Assembly (NCBI RefSeq): GCF_000377665.1
Contig: NZ_KB898648.1
Span: 310,001 to 374,000, forward strand
Source of the DNA: Vreelandella zhanjiangensis DSM 21076
GTDB taxonomy: Bacteria > Pseudomonadota > Gammaproteobacteria > Pseudomonadales > Halomonadaceae
Length of the DNA: 64,000 nucleotides
Reading direction: 5' to 3'
Positions within the stretch are counted from its first letter, which is position 1. Each line of letters starts with the position of its first letter. Both the position numbers and the translations under genes were made by a program. Shown here piece after piece: positions 41,832 through 52,673 of this stretch. The notes beneath the pieces were generated by a model. That model was not told the origin of the DNA, did no database searches, and saw nothing but the letters and a program-made list of their open reading frames with translations.

Positions 41832-42848
41832 ATGCCTCATCTTCAGTCACGCAGTTTACGGGTGTATGCCGACTCGCTTGAGTACCTGGATCAGACTCGC
41901 CTGCCGCAGGCGGAAACGTGGGTGCGCTGTGCAAGCCCGGAAGATTGGCAGGTGGCGGTGAAAAGCCTGGCGATTCGCGGTGCGCCGCTGATTGGCCTGA
42001 GTGCTGCCTTTGTGCTGGCGCAGTATGCGGCCGCGCATCCCGGTCAAGAACGTGATTGGCAGACGGTGAGTGATCGCTTACGGGCTACGCGCCCCACGGC
42101 GGTTAATTTGATGTACTGCCTGGACGCTATGGAGGCCTGCTTTGCCCAAGGGCCGGCAGCGCTTTCTGAGCGCGCCGCCGCGCTGTTTGAAGAGGACCGC
42201 GAGTTGTGTTTGCACATGGCCGAACGCGGCGCGGACTTGCTGAAAGACGGAGAGCGAGTGCTTACTCACTGCAATACCGGCGCCCTGGCCACGGCCGGTG
42301 TCGGCACGGCGATTGGCGCGCTGGCGGTTGCTAAAAAGCGCGGCGTAACGTTGCATGTCTACGTTAACGAAACCCGCCCGCTGCTTCAGGGTGGCCGGCT
42401 GACTGCCTGGGAAATGGCCGATCTGGATATTCCATATCAGTTGATTGCCGACAGCATGGCCGCAAGCCTGATGGCCGCAGGCAAAGTGGATAAAGTGATG
42501 GTGGGCGCCGACCGCATCTGCGCCAACGGCGACTTTGCCAATAAAGTGGGCACTTACATGCTGGCAGTGGTCGCCAACTACCATCAGGTGCCGTTTTATG
42601 TCGTGGCGCCTTACACCACGGTAGACAAAGCTTGCGCCACCGGCGATGACATTCCAATCGAGCAGCGCGACGCCGCTGAAATACGCGGAGCCACCGGTGC
42701 TTTCGGGGATGTCGTTTGGGCGCCGGAAAATGCACCGGTTTGGAATCCCTCGTTTGACGTTACGCCCGCCTCGCTAGTCACCGGCTGGGTGCTGGATACC
42801 GGTGTGTTCGATAAAGCCGCCATCGCACGAGGTGAACACTGCCGGTAA
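41832..42848 (+). CDS. mtnA: S-methyl-5-thioribose-1-phosphate isomerase MtnA
   Basis: 338 aa. Family motifs IRGAPLIGLSAAF, catalytic Cys in THCNTGALATAG, NETRPLLQGGRLTAWE and catalytic Asp in VGADRICANGDFANKVGT. AAGGAG precedes the ATG. It links MtnK to MtnBCD. The methylthioadenosine nucleosidase and final transaminase are not in the window. Confidence 0.95.
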   Translation: MPHLQSRSLRVYADSLEYLDQTRLPQAETWVRCASPEDWQVAVKSLAIRGAPLIGLSAAFVLAQYAAAHPGQERDWQTVSDRLRATRPTAVNLMYCLDAMEACFAQGPAALSERAAALFEEDRELCLHMAERGADLLKDGERVLTHCNTGALATAGVGTAIGALAVAKKRGVTLHVYVNETRPLLQGGRLTAWEMADLDIPYQLIADSMAASLMAAGKVDKVMVGADRICANGDFANKVGTYMLAVVANYHQVPFYVVAPYTTVDKACATGDDIPIEQRDAAEIRGATGAFGDVVWAPENAPVWNPSFDVTPASLVTGWVLDTGVFDKAAIARGEHCR

Positions 42849-42981
42849 TGGCTTGCCAGAAACGCTAGGCCTGCGCGGTTATCGACGCCCGTATGCAGGC
42901 CATACGTAGTAATCAAATCGCCCCTCCAGTGAGTTTAAACAGCATTTGTCGCGTTCGCCCCTTTATAAGTAAGGAGCTGCT

Positions 42982-43914
42982 ATGCTTTGGCGAGGTTTGC
43001 TTTGGCGCCTCGCGCCAATTTTCCCACCATCGTCAAAGGGTGTTCTTATGCTTCGCCAACCGCTTCTGGCCCGTGCGGCCGTTCTGTTTGCGCTTGTCTC
43101 ACCGCTTGCCGTCGCCGATACACTCGTATTTACCGCCATTCCCGATGAGGACGAAACGCGCCTTCAGCAGCGTTTTCAGTCGGTGGCTGACTACCTCGCC
43201 GATGAGCTCGATGTGGAAGTACGTTTCATTCCCGTGACGTCCTACGCCGCCTCCGTGACCGCGTTTCGCAACAATCAGGTGCAGCTGGCCTGGTTCGGCG
43301 GCTTCACCGGCGTTCAGGCGCGCGAACTGGTGCCCGGCTCTCAGGCCATCGCCCAGGGTATCGAGGACCCGGAGTACAAGAGCTACTTTATCGCCAACCA
43401 GGCCACCGGTATCGAGCCGGTCGAGTCTGACACCGCGCCCGAGGCGCTCGAAGGGCTCACCTTTACCTTCGGCTCGCAAAGCTCCACCTCCGGGCGGCTG
43501 ATGCCGGAATACTTTCTGACGCGCGACCTGGGCGCTTCGCCGAATGAGCTTTTCGAGCGCGTGGGTTACAGCGGTAACCATAGCCGTACGGTGTCGCTGG
43601 TGCAGTCCGGCGCCTACCAAGCGGGGGTATTGAGCTACACCGCCTGGGAGAACGAGGTCGACCAGGGCAACGTCGACCCCGAGCGGGTGCAGGTCGTGTG
43701 GGAATCGCCCACCTACCCGGACTACCACTGGACCGTGCGTGGTGATGTGGACGAGCGCTTTGGCGAGGGCTTCACCGAGCGGCTTACGCAGGCGCTGATC
43801 GATATGGACGACCCGGAGCTTCTGGCGAGCTTCCCGCGCTCGGGCTTTATTCCGGCTTCCAATGAAGATTTCCAGCCCATTCACGACGTCGCCGTATCGT
43901 TGGACCTGCTGTAA
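42982..43914 (+). CDS. Phosphonate-type ABC substrate-binding protein (PhnD-like)
   Basis: 310 aa from ATG 42982, which has AAGGAG five bases upstream. ATG 43048 would give a more usual signal peptide (MLRQPLLARAAVLFALVSPL) and is a real alternative. PhnD-like body: FTAIPDEDETRLQQRFQSV, VQLAWFGGFTGVQA, FTFGSQSSTSGRLMP and GVLSYTAWENEV. The ligand is an oxyanion or phosphonate by family; not specified here. Confidence 0.85.
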   Translation: MLWRGLLWRLAPIFPPSSKGVLMLRQPLLARAAVLFALVSPLAVADTLVFTAIPDEDETRLQQRFQSVADYLADELDVEVRFIPVTSYAASVTAFRNNQVQLAWFGGFTGVQARELVPGSQAIAQGIEDPEYKSYFIANQATGIEPVESDTAPEALEGLTFTFGSQSSTSGRLMPEYFLTRDLGASPNELFERVGYSGNHSRTVSLVQSGAYQAGVLSYTAWENEVDQGNVDPERVQVVWESPTYPDYHWTVRGDVDERFGEGFTERLTQALIDMDDPELLASFPRSGFIPASNEDFQPIHDVAVSLDLL

Positions 43915-43916
43915 GG

Positions 43917-44570
43917 GTGAGCGATTTCGTTCTCAAGGACGCCGAGGCGCACTATGGCGCCACGCGGGTGCTCGGGCCGCTGTCGATGCGTATTGCTGCT
44001 GGTGAGCGTGTAGCACTCATCGGCAAGAGCGGGGCGGGCAAGTCGACGCTGCTCTCGCTGATGTTCGACCGCTGGCGGGCGCAAAACGTGGCGCTGATGC
44101 CACAGGCGCTGGGGCTGGTCGATACGCTCTCGGTGTTTCACAACGTCTACATGGGGCGGCTCGACCGCCACCGGTGGTGGCGCAACCTAGCCACCTTGGC
44201 AAGACCGTGGCGGCGCGATATCGATGAAATCAAGGCGCTGCTTGATGAGGTGGGCATCGGCGAGAAGTGCTGGACGCCCTGCGGCGAGCTTTCCGGCGGC
44301 CAGCGCCAGCGTGTGGCCGCGGCTAGGGTGCTCTACCAGCAGGGCGATCTGCTGCTGGCCGATGAGCCGGTCTCGGCCCTTGACGGCCCCCAGGCAGGGC
44401 ACGTAATGGCCAAGCTGACCGAGGGCTACCCACGCTCGGTGTTGGCGATGCACGACCTGGAACTGGCACTTGCGTTCTGTACGCGTATCGTCGGCCTCAA
44501 GGACGGCGCGATCGTGCTTGATGCACCGAGTGAGACGCTCTCCAGCGCCGCCCTTCAGGATCTTTACTGA
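43917..44570 (+). CDS. ABC ATPase (PhnC-like, short)
   Basis: 217 aa from GTG 43917, two bases after the previous stop. Walker A IGKSGAGKSTL, Q-loop LMPQALGLVDTL, signature LSGGQRQRVAAAR, Walker B LLLADEPVSALD, and MHDLELALAF as H-loop. Shorter than PhnC (about 260 aa). Its last base is shared with the permease start. Confidence 0.87.
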   Translation: MSDFVLKDAEAHYGATRVLGPLSMRIAAGERVALIGKSGAGKSTLLSLMFDRWRAQNVALMPQALGLVDTLSVFHNVYMGRLDRHRWWRNLATLARPWRRDIDEIKALLDEVGIGEKCWTPCGELSGGQRQRVAAARVLYQQGDLLLADEPVSALDGPQAGHVMAKLTEGYPRSVLAMHDLELALAFCTRIVGLKDGAIVLDAPSETLSSAALQDLY

Positions 44571-46045
44571 TGATGCTGCGTGCCACCACCCGCGTCACGC
44601 TGGGCTTTATTCTGCTGGCCCTGGTATGCCTGGCGCTGGGTGATTTCGAGATCAGCGCCCACGACCCGTGGCGCTCTGTCGGCCAACTGCTGCTGGGCCT
44701 GGTCCAGCCGGATTTCAGCAGTGTCGATTCACTGGGTCAGGCGCTCTTGCGCACCGTTGCCTTCGCGTTTGTCGGCGTGGGCCTGGGCGCGGGGGCGGGA
44801 ATGCTTCTGGCGCTGTGTTTTCACCGCTGGTGGGTACGCACTTTCAGCGCCTTCATTCGCGCCATCCACGAACTCTTCTGGGCGCTGATCTTTTTGCAGA
44901 GCTTTGGCCTGCACCCGGTGACCGGGGTGCTGGCCATCGCCATTCCCTACGCGGGTATTTTCGCCAAGGTGTACGCCGAAATACTCGATGAGACCGACCC
45001 GCTCCCCCTTGATGTGCTCCCCCGGCGTGCCGGGCGGCTCTCGAAGCTCGTTTACGCGCGTATCAGCCAGGCCTGGCCGCATCTGGTGAGCTACACGGCC
45101 TACCGCCTGGAGTGCGGGCTGCGCTCGAGCGCGGTGCTGGGCTTTGTGGGCATGCCGACCATCGGCTATCACTTGATGGCGGCCTTCGCCCAAGGCCACT
45201 ATTCGACGGTGGGGGCGCTGCTTTTATTGTTCTACCTGTTGATCGGCACGCTGCGCTGGTGGGTACGCCCACGACTCTTACCGATTTATCTGCTGGTCGC
45301 GCCGTTTCTGCTGGGCACCGGGCTTCCCATCATGTGGTCGAACGTAACGCGGTTTTTTTCTGAAGATATCGTGCCCGCGCCGCTCAAGAGGGGCGAGGGG
45401 CTGCCCGCCCTCTGGGAGTGGTTCGCCCAGCTGTTCGTGAATCAGGCGCTGCCCGGCATCTTGAATACGCTGCTGCTGACGCAGATTGCTCTGGTGGCCA
45501 CCGGGGTACTGGCGCTTGCGCTCTTTCCGGTGATTTCGCGCCATTTCACCAACCGCGCAAGCGGGGCGGCGGGGCACGTAGGGCTAGTCATAATGCGCTC
45601 GACGCCGGAGTACATGCTGGCATTCATTCTGCTGCAGCTCTGGGGGCCGTCGATGTTGCCGGCGGTGGTGGCGCTGGCGCTGCATAACGGTGGCATCATC
45701 GCGCACCTGGTGGGTCGACGCAGCAACGAAATAAAACTGCGCCAGGACGCGCCGCACGGCATCGACCGCTACGCCTTTGAAATGCTCCCAAGACTTTACG
45801 GCCCCTTCCTGGCGCTTGCGTTCTACCGCTGGGAAATCATCATGCGGGAGACGGCGATTCTGGGCATTCTGGGCATCGCGACGCTTGGTTTTTACGTCGA
45901 TAGCGCCATTCAGGAGATTCGTTTCGACCGAGCGATGGTGCTGATATTGATCACTGCGCTGATCAATATCGGCGTCGATGTGCTCGCCCGGCGGCTGCGT
46001 GGTTACCTGCGCCTGCGTCACGGTATCAATCCCCAGCAATGCTGA
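44570..46045 (+). CDS. ABC permease, two fused PhnE-like domains
   Basis: 491 aa with about twelve membrane helices. Each half has a PhnE-like core: RAIHELFWALIFLQSFG and the EILDETDP region in the first, RSTPEYMLAFILLQLWGPSM and MRETAILGILGIATLGFYVDSAI in the second. Normal PhnE is about 260 aa, so both half-permeases lie on one chain. Converges with recQ. Confidence 0.85.
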   Translation: MMLRATTRVTLGFILLALVCLALGDFEISAHDPWRSVGQLLLGLVQPDFSSVDSLGQALLRTVAFAFVGVGLGAGAGMLLALCFHRWWVRTFSAFIRAIHELFWALIFLQSFGLHPVTGVLAIAIPYAGIFAKVYAEILDETDPLPLDVLPRRAGRLSKLVYARISQAWPHLVSYTAYRLECGLRSSAVLGFVGMPTIGYHLMAAFAQGHYSTVGALLLLFYLLIGTLRWWVRPRLLPIYLLVAPFLLGTGLPIMWSNVTRFFSEDIVPAPLKRGEGLPALWEWFAQLFVNQALPGILNTLLLTQIALVATGVLALALFPVISRHFTNRASGAAGHVGLVIMRSTPEYMLAFILLQLWGPSMLPAVVALALHNGGIIAHLVGRRSNEIKLRQDAPHGIDRYAFEMLPRLYGPFLALAFYRWEIIMRETAILGILGIATLGFYVDSAIQEIRFDRAMVLILITALINIGVDVLARRLRGYLRLRHGINPQQC

Positions 46046-46077
46046 GCCGGGCCTGCTTTCAAACCGTCACAGAAAGG

Positions 46078-48213
46078 CTATGAACTTCTGGGTCTAGTGG
46101 TCAGCCAGGCCCGCACGCAGGCCAGCACGTTGTAATCGAAACGTCCGTCCAGCGACTCGAATACTGCTTTCATGCCGTGGCCTGCCTGCTGCTCGAACGC
46201 TGCGCGGATTTGACCAAGCGTGTTTTCATCGAGCTGAATGACCTGATCGAGCGCCAGCGCGCCGCTTTCGATCACATCGGCCAAGTGGCGGTAAACGGTA
46301 TTGGGGGCAAGCCCCCGCGCCTGGGCAATCTCCTCCGGCGTCAGGCCCTGGCGTAAAAGTGTGGCGGACTCCTGAGCGCTGTCGCCCACAGGAGCGCTTG
46401 CGGGCGCATCCTTGTGGGCGGTGATGACCGCCAGAATCCCTTCGCCGTAATCCTCGAGCTTGCGTGCGCCGATGCCGGTGATGCCGCCAAGGGCCGCCAG
46501 GTTCTGCGGGCGGTGTTCGTTGAGTTCGGCAAGGGTGGCATCGTTGAAGATGACGTAGGCGGGTACGCCCTGGGCGTCGGCAAGCGTCTTGCGGTGCTCG
46601 CGCAGCGCCTCCCACAGGGCGCCGTGGCCCTGGGCGGGGGATCCGCCCTTGCTGCGGCGGGTGGCTTTGGCCTTGGTGGGTTTGCGCAGGGTAAGCGGCT
46701 GCTCGCCGCGCAGCACAGGCTTGGCGTTGGCGGTGAGATGAATGCCGCCATGGCCCTCCATGTCCACACTCAAATAACCGCTGGCGATCAGCTGGCGATA
46801 CAGCGCCTTCCACTCGTTGGCCAAGAGTTCGCCGCCAATGCCAAAGGTGCTGATCTTGTCGTGGCCGAAGCGGGTAATGCGCTCGTTGGTCTTTCCCAGC
46901 AGCACATCCACCAGATAGGTCACGCCGAAGCGCTGCTCGGTACGGTAAACGCACGAGAGCGCCTTTTGCGCTGCTACAGTGGCGTCCCAGGTTTCCGGCG
47001 GGGTCAGGCAGTTATCGCAGTTGCCGCAGGGCGCGTCCAGGTGATCGCCGAAGTAGTGCAGAAGCGCCTGACGGCGGCAGCTGATGATCTCGCAAAGCCC
47101 TAGCATGGCGTCGAGCTTCTGCTGCTCGACGCGCTTTTGCTGGCTTGATGCCTCGGAGCCTTGCTGCATCTGGCGCAGCGTAATCACGTCCTGAAGCCCG
47201 TAGGCCATCCACGCATCCGCGGGCAGGCCATCGCGCCCGGCGCGGCCGGTTTCCTGGTAGTAGGCCTCGATGCTTTTGGGCAGGTTCAAGTGCCCGACAA
47301 AGCGCACGTCCGGCTTGTCGATACCCATGCCGAAGGCGATGGTAGCGACCACCACCACGCCATCCTCACGCAGAAAGCGGGTCTGGTTCGCCTGGCGCTG
47401 CTCAGGCGGCAGGCCTGCGTGATAGGGAAGCGCGGTCAGCCCTTGGCGTTCAAGCCAGGCGGCGGTGTCCTCCACCTTTTTGCGGGAAAGGCAGTAGACG
47501 ATACCCGCCTCGCCGTCGTGGTTCTCACGAATGAAGCGCAGCAGCGCCTCGCGGGCGTTACCCTGGTTTTCGGCAATATGGTAGCGGATGTTGGGCCGGT
47601 CGAAGCCGCTGTTGTAGAGCGCTGCCTCTTGAAGCTGCAAATGCTCGATGATGTCGCCCCGGGTGGGCACATCGGCGGTGGCAGTCAGCGCAATACGCGG
47701 CACCTGAGGAAAGCGCTGATGAAGCTGGGAGAGCTGGCGGTATTCGGGGCGAAAGTCGTGGCCCCACTGGGAGACACAGTGGGCTTCATCGATGGCGAAC
47801 AGGGCAATATGGGCCTGCTCCAGCAGCATCTGCATGCGCGCCGTGGCTAGGCGCTCCGGGGCCACATACAAGAGATCCAGGTCGCCCGAGCGTAGGCGGT
47901 TCTCCACCTCGACCGCCTCATGGTAATCAAGGCTGGAGTTCAGGTAGGCCGCGCGTACCCCGTTCTGCTCAAGGGCGGCTACCTGATCCTGCATCAGTGC
48001 GATCAGAGGTGATACCACGATGGCCGTGCCTTCGCGCAACAGGGCCGGAATCTGGTAACACAGTGACTTGCCGCCGCCGGTAGGCATCAGCACCAGCGCG
48101 TCGCCACCGGCGATCACATGATCAATAATCGCCTGCTGTGGGCCGCGAAAGTGCTCAAAGCCAAAGACTTCCTGCAGTACCTTCAACGCCGCCGGGTTGG
48201 GTTCGCCGTGCAT
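46078..48213 (-). CDS. recQ: ATP-dependent DNA helicase RecQ
   Basis: 711 aa. Walker [17 protein letters not shown] box [31 protein letters not shown], and [12 protein letters not shown]. Zinc-binding CGNCDNCL in the RQC region and a C-terminal HRDC domain ([22 protein letters not shown]). An extra C-terminal helix-turn-helix ([24 protein letters not shown]) extends it past E. coli RecQ (about 610 aa). 3'-5' helicase in recombination and repair. Confidence 0.95.
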   Translation of the reverse strand: MHGEPNPAALKVLQEVFGFEHFRGPQQAIIDHVIAGGDALVLMPTGGGKSLCYQIPALLREGTAIVVSPLIALMQDQVAALEQNGVRAAYLNSSLDYHEAVEVENRLRSGDLDLLYVAPERLATARMQMLLEQAHIALFAIDEAHCVSQWGHDFRPEYRQLSQLHQRFPQVPRIALTATADVPTRGDIIEHLQLQEAALYNSGFDRPNIRYHIAENQGNAREALLRFIRENHDGEAGIVYCLSRKKVEDTAAWLERQGLTALPYHAGLPPEQRQANQTRFLREDGVVVVATIAFGMGIDKPDVRFVGHLNLPKSIEAYYQETGRAGRDGLPADAWMAYGLQDVITLRQMQQGSEASSQQKRVEQQKLDAMLGLCEIISCRRQALLHYFGDHLDAPCGNCDNCLTPPETWDATVAAQKALSCVYRTEQRFGVTYLVDVLLGKTNERITRFGHDKISTFGIGGELLANEWKALYRQLIASGYLSVDMEGHGGIHLTANAKPVLRGEQPLTLRKPTKAKATRRSKGGSPAQGHGALWEALREHRKTLADAQGVPAYVIFNDATLAELNEHRPQNLAALGGITGIGARKLEDYGEGILAVITAHKDAPASAPVGDSAQESATLLRQGLTPEEIAQARGLAPNTVYRHLADVIESGALALDQVIQLDENTLGQIRAAFEQQAGHGMKAVFESLDGRFDYNVLACVRAWLTTRPRSS

Positions 48214-48273
48214 CCTCGCTCTCCTTGTTACCGAGCGGGGATTGTCGCACGAAAAAGCCTCTTACGCGTTTGT

Positions 48274-49158
48274 CTAGCGAATGCCTGCTCGTAAAAACGA
48301 CTGCACGAACTGGCGCTGAAAGAGCAGGAACGCCACCAGCAGCGGCGCGATACTGAGTAGCGTGGCCGCGCTGACCGTTGCCCAGTTAACCCCGGTTTCA
48401 GGGGCAGAAAATACGCCTAGGCCCACGGTTAACGGGCGGCTTTCCACTGAATTGGTGACCACCAGCGGCCACAGAAAGTTGTTCCAATGGTGGCTGATGG
48501 AAACCAGCCCATAGGCCAGGTAGGTAGGCTTGGCCAACGGCACGTACACCTTCCAGAGAATTTCCAGCCAGCTGCAGCCCTCAATGCGAGCGGCATCTTC
48601 AAGCTCGCGGGGGATGGTCTTGAACGTCTGGCGCAACAGGAAAATACCGAAGGCACTGGCCACATAAGGCAGCCCAATACCGGTGATAGTGTTAATTAAC
48701 CCCAGCTCGCTGGCGATACGGTAGTTCTCCACGATCAGCACTTCGGGAAATACAAACAGCTGAATCAGCACCAGCATGAACAGCAGGTTTTTACCCGGAA
48801 TGGGAAACCGTGCAAAGGCAAAGGCCGCCAGCGTACACACCACAAACTGAGCGAGTACCACGCCTGTCACCAACGCAAAGGTGTTGAGGTAATAGCGGCC
48901 AAAGGGCGCCTGTGACCAGGCGTTAACGAAGTTATCCAGCGTCAGCGGGGCGAACAGATCAAAGCGCACCATAAACTCGCTGGGATGGAAGGCCGCCCAA
49001 AAAGCGTACAGCAGCGGGAAAATCCAAATCACCGCCAATAGCCACGCCGCCAGAGTTTCAAGCGATGGAAGTGACAGTCGACGAGATCGAGGCGCACCCG
49101 CCGTTGGGTTCCGGGTGTTTGAGTCTTGAGTACTTGAGATAGCGGTGGGTGAACTCAT
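48274..49158 (-). CDS. ABC sugar permease (UgpE/MalG-like)
   Basis: 294 aa, six membrane helices after a long charged N-terminus. EAA loop ELEDAARIEGCSWLEILWKVYVP; C-terminal region VNWATVSAATLLSIAPLLVAFLLFQRQF. Fourth gene of a CUT1-type importer and 4-nt overlap with the other permease. Confidence 0.9.
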   Translation of the reverse strand: MSSPTAISSTQDSNTRNPTAGAPRSRRLSLPSLETLAAWLLAVIWIFPLLYAFWAAFHPSEFMVRFDLFAPLTLDNFVNAWSQAPFGRYYLNTFALVTGVVLAQFVVCTLAAFAFARFPIPGKNLLFMLVLIQLFVFPEVLIVENYRIASELGLINTITGIGLPYVASAFGIFLLRQTFKTIPRELEDAARIEGCSWLEILWKVYVPLAKPTYLAYGLVSISHHWNNFLWPLVVTNSVESRPLTVGLGVFSAPETGVNWATVSAATLLSIAPLLVAFLLFQRQFVQSFLRAGIR

Positions 49159-50039
49159 TGGTAGTGCGTCCTGCGATCCAGAATCGTGAACTTCAGCGTG
49201 GCGACCACCGCAAGTACCAGCAGAATCACCACCGTAATGGTAGCCGCTGTGGTGCGATCAAAAAACGAGAAGGCATTTTCGTAGACGTAATACAGCAACA
49301 GTTTGGTCGCGTTATTGGGGCCGCCCTTGGTCAGGATAAACAGATGATCAACCACGCGTACCGCATTGATTAACGCGTTGATCAACACAAACAGTGTGGT
49401 CGGCATCAGGAGCGGAAAGGTCACCCGCCAGAAGAAGCTCCAGCGGCTGGTGCCTTCAAGATCGGAGGCTTCTTTAAGCTCAGGGGGAATGCCTTGAAGC
49501 GCCGCGAGATAAAAAATCATAAAAAAGCCGGCTTCTTTCCAGACCGACATCACGATCACCGAGCCCAGCGCGACGCTTGGGTCGCCCAGCCAATTCACCC
49601 CAGAAAACCCCAGCGCCCCAAGCAGCTTGTTAAACAGGCCAATTTGCGGAGCGTAGAAAAACATCCAGATATTGGCTGCGGCAATCATGGGCAAAATAGT
49701 CGGTGTGAAGTAGGCCATGCGCACAAGGCCGCGCCCCGGCAGTTTGCCGTTGACGAACAGCGCCATGCCTAGCGCCAGGGCAATAGAAGCGGGAATAGTG
49801 CCTAGCGCGTAAATCAGGTTATTGCGCGCCACCTTCCAGAACTTGGCGTCATCGAACAAAAAACGGTAATTCTCAAGCCCGACGAATTCCGACGGTGCGC
49901 CGCGAAAGCCGGGCAGAAACAGGCTTTGAATCACGGTAGTAATGGTGGGTAAATACGCAAAAGCGGCTAACAGCACGGCGGCGGGCAATAACAGCAGCGC
50001 GCCATACATCTGCATTTTGTGGTGGGCGGTTAATGCCAT
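49155..50039 (-). CDS. ABC sugar permease (UgpA/MalF-like)
   Basis: 294 aa, six membrane helices. EAA loop ELKEASDLEGTSRWSFFWRVTFP and LFILTKGGPNNATKLLLYYVY, typical of UgpA. Pairs with the downstream permease. Confidence 0.9.
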   Translation of the reverse strand: MALTAHHKMQMYGALLLLPAAVLLAAFAYLPTITTVIQSLFLPGFRGAPSEFVGLENYRFLFDDAKFWKVARNNLIYALGTIPASIALALGMALFVNGKLPGRGLVRMAYFTPTILPMIAAANIWMFFYAPQIGLFNKLLGALGFSGVNWLGDPSVALGSVIVMSVWKEAGFFMIFYLAALQGIPPELKEASDLEGTSRWSFFWRVTFPLLMPTTLFVLINALINAVRVVDHLFILTKGGPNNATKLLLYYVYENAFSFFDRTTAATITVVILLVLAVVATLKFTILDRRTHYQ

Positions 50040-50099
50040 GGGTAACGGCCACTTGTAAGAAACGCCGGGGCGAACCCCGGCGAATAGGTAAGAAAAGAC

Positions 50100-51380
50100 T
50101 TAACGTGCGTAACGACGCAGTATGGCTTCCGCTTCCCGCTGGGCCTGGTTAAGCGCAGCTTCCGGTTCCAGCTGACCGGTTAATGCTGCCTGAACGGCGT
50201 TATCCAGCGTGCGACGAATGCGGCCGCCCTGGTAGGTGGAAAGCTCGGCAGTACCGTGTTCCAGCTGGTCGCGGGCAACGGCGGCCGGCGGGAAGCTCTC
50301 CACATATTCGCGCAGCGCATCGGTCTCGTAAGCAGCGGGGCTCACGCCCATGTAGCCCGTTTCAATCGACCAGTCGGCGGCGCGCTCGGGTGCGGTCATC
50401 CAGCGGATAAACGTCATCGCGGCACGCTGCTCTTCCTCTGAGGTGTCTTTAAATATGTAGAAGTTGCCCCCGCCGGTCGGGCTGCCGCGCTGGGTGTTCA
50501 TGGGCAGCATGGCGACGCCGAAATCAAAACCGGCCTCGTTGCGCACGGCAGTCAGGTTGCCGGTGGTGTGCCACATCATGGCGGTGGACTGCTCGATGAA
50601 GTTCTGACGCAGCGTGCCCCACTCAATGGTGCCATCCGGCATGGCGTCATGTTCGGTTGTCAGCGACACCCAGTACTCAAGGGCTTCAACTGCAGCGGGG
50701 TCATCAAAATAGACCTCGGTGCCGTCTTCACTCATCAAGCGGTGGCCGTTCTGAAACGCGAACGCCTGGAACATCCAGTAGGGGTAGCCGGTAGACGGCA
50801 CCATCACGCCCCACTGCTCACCGTTGGAGGCTTCACGAATCGTCGCCGCCATCTCGGCCATTTCCTGCCAGTTTTCCGGCGGGGTTTCAGGATCTAAACC
50901 GGCCGCCTCAAACGCCTCTTTATTCCAGAACAGCACAATGGTGGAGCGCTGGAAAGGAATACCGTAGGTGTTGCCATCCAGCTGGCCGTTTTCCATCAGA
51001 CCGGGGTAGAAGCTGTCGAGCCATTCGCGCTCTTCATCGGTTTCGACCAGATCATCGAACGCCACAATGGCGTCCTGCTCGATCAGTTCGTAAAGGTCGA
51101 TGGAAAACATCACCGATAACTGCGGCGTATCGCCTGACTCAATCGCCGACATCGTGCGCACGCGGGTGTCGTCGTAGTTGCCGGCGTAGATGGCTTCTAC
51201 CGAGATATCGGGGTGTTCGCTCTCAAACTCATCGACGAGATTATCGATCACGTCTGTCAGGGCACCGCCGACCGATATGGGGTAGTACATGGTCAGGTCA
51301 ACGGGATCAGCGCTTGCCTGGGTGGCGCTTAATAGTCCGGCCACCAGGGCTGTGGTCGCAAAAGGGGTACGCAAACGCAT
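50100..51380 (-). CDS. ABC sugar/glycerol-phosphate binding protein (UgpB-like)
   Basis: 426 aa from ATG 51380 with GGAG six bases upstream. Signal peptide MRLRTPFATTALVAGLLSAT to QASA. Family-1 binding protein; the start DLTMYYPISVGGALTDVI and GGGNFYIF, WMTAPERAADWSIETGYMG resemble UgpB. Likely ligand glycerol-3-phosphate, a diester or a related compound; not certain. Confidence 0.87.
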   Translation of the reverse strand: MRLRTPFATTALVAGLLSATQASADPVDLTMYYPISVGGALTDVIDNLVDEFESEHPDISVEAIYAGNYDDTRVRTMSAIESGDTPQLSVMFSIDLYELIEQDAIVAFDDLVETDEEREWLDSFYPGLMENGQLDGNTYGIPFQRSTIVLFWNKEAFEAAGLDPETPPENWQEMAEMAATIREASNGEQWGVMVPSTGYPYWMFQAFAFQNGHRLMSEDGTEVYFDDPAAVEALEYWVSLTTEHDAMPDGTIEWGTLRQNFIEQSTAMMWHTTGNLTAVRNEAGFDFGVAMLPMNTQRGSPTGGGNFYIFKDTSEEEQRAAMTFIRWMTAPERAADWSIETGYMGVSPAAYETDALREYVESFPPAAVARDQLEHGTAELSTYQGGRIRRTLDNAVQAALTGQLEPEAALNQAQREAEAILRRYAR

Positions 51381-51397
51381 AAAAGACTCCACGAACA

Positions 51398-52525
<1,128 letters not shown>

Positions 52526-52673
52526 ACACACCACCAGCTGTTGATTATTGTTGGTCAGCTTGCTTTGAAGGTGTTGCTATTGTGTGACGCTTATATGGCA
52601 AAGTTGTGTCAGGTAATAGTTATATAGCTCTTTTAGCTAAAGGCCTCAATGTAGCAGGGGAATAGGCCGTTCA

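Noticed and set aside
46414-47103. Long open frame on the plus strand opposite recQ (229 aa), with another at 47161-47850
   Set aside because: Both lie entirely inside the well-supported recQ gene on the other strand, have no recognisable domain, and arise from the high-GC codon pattern.
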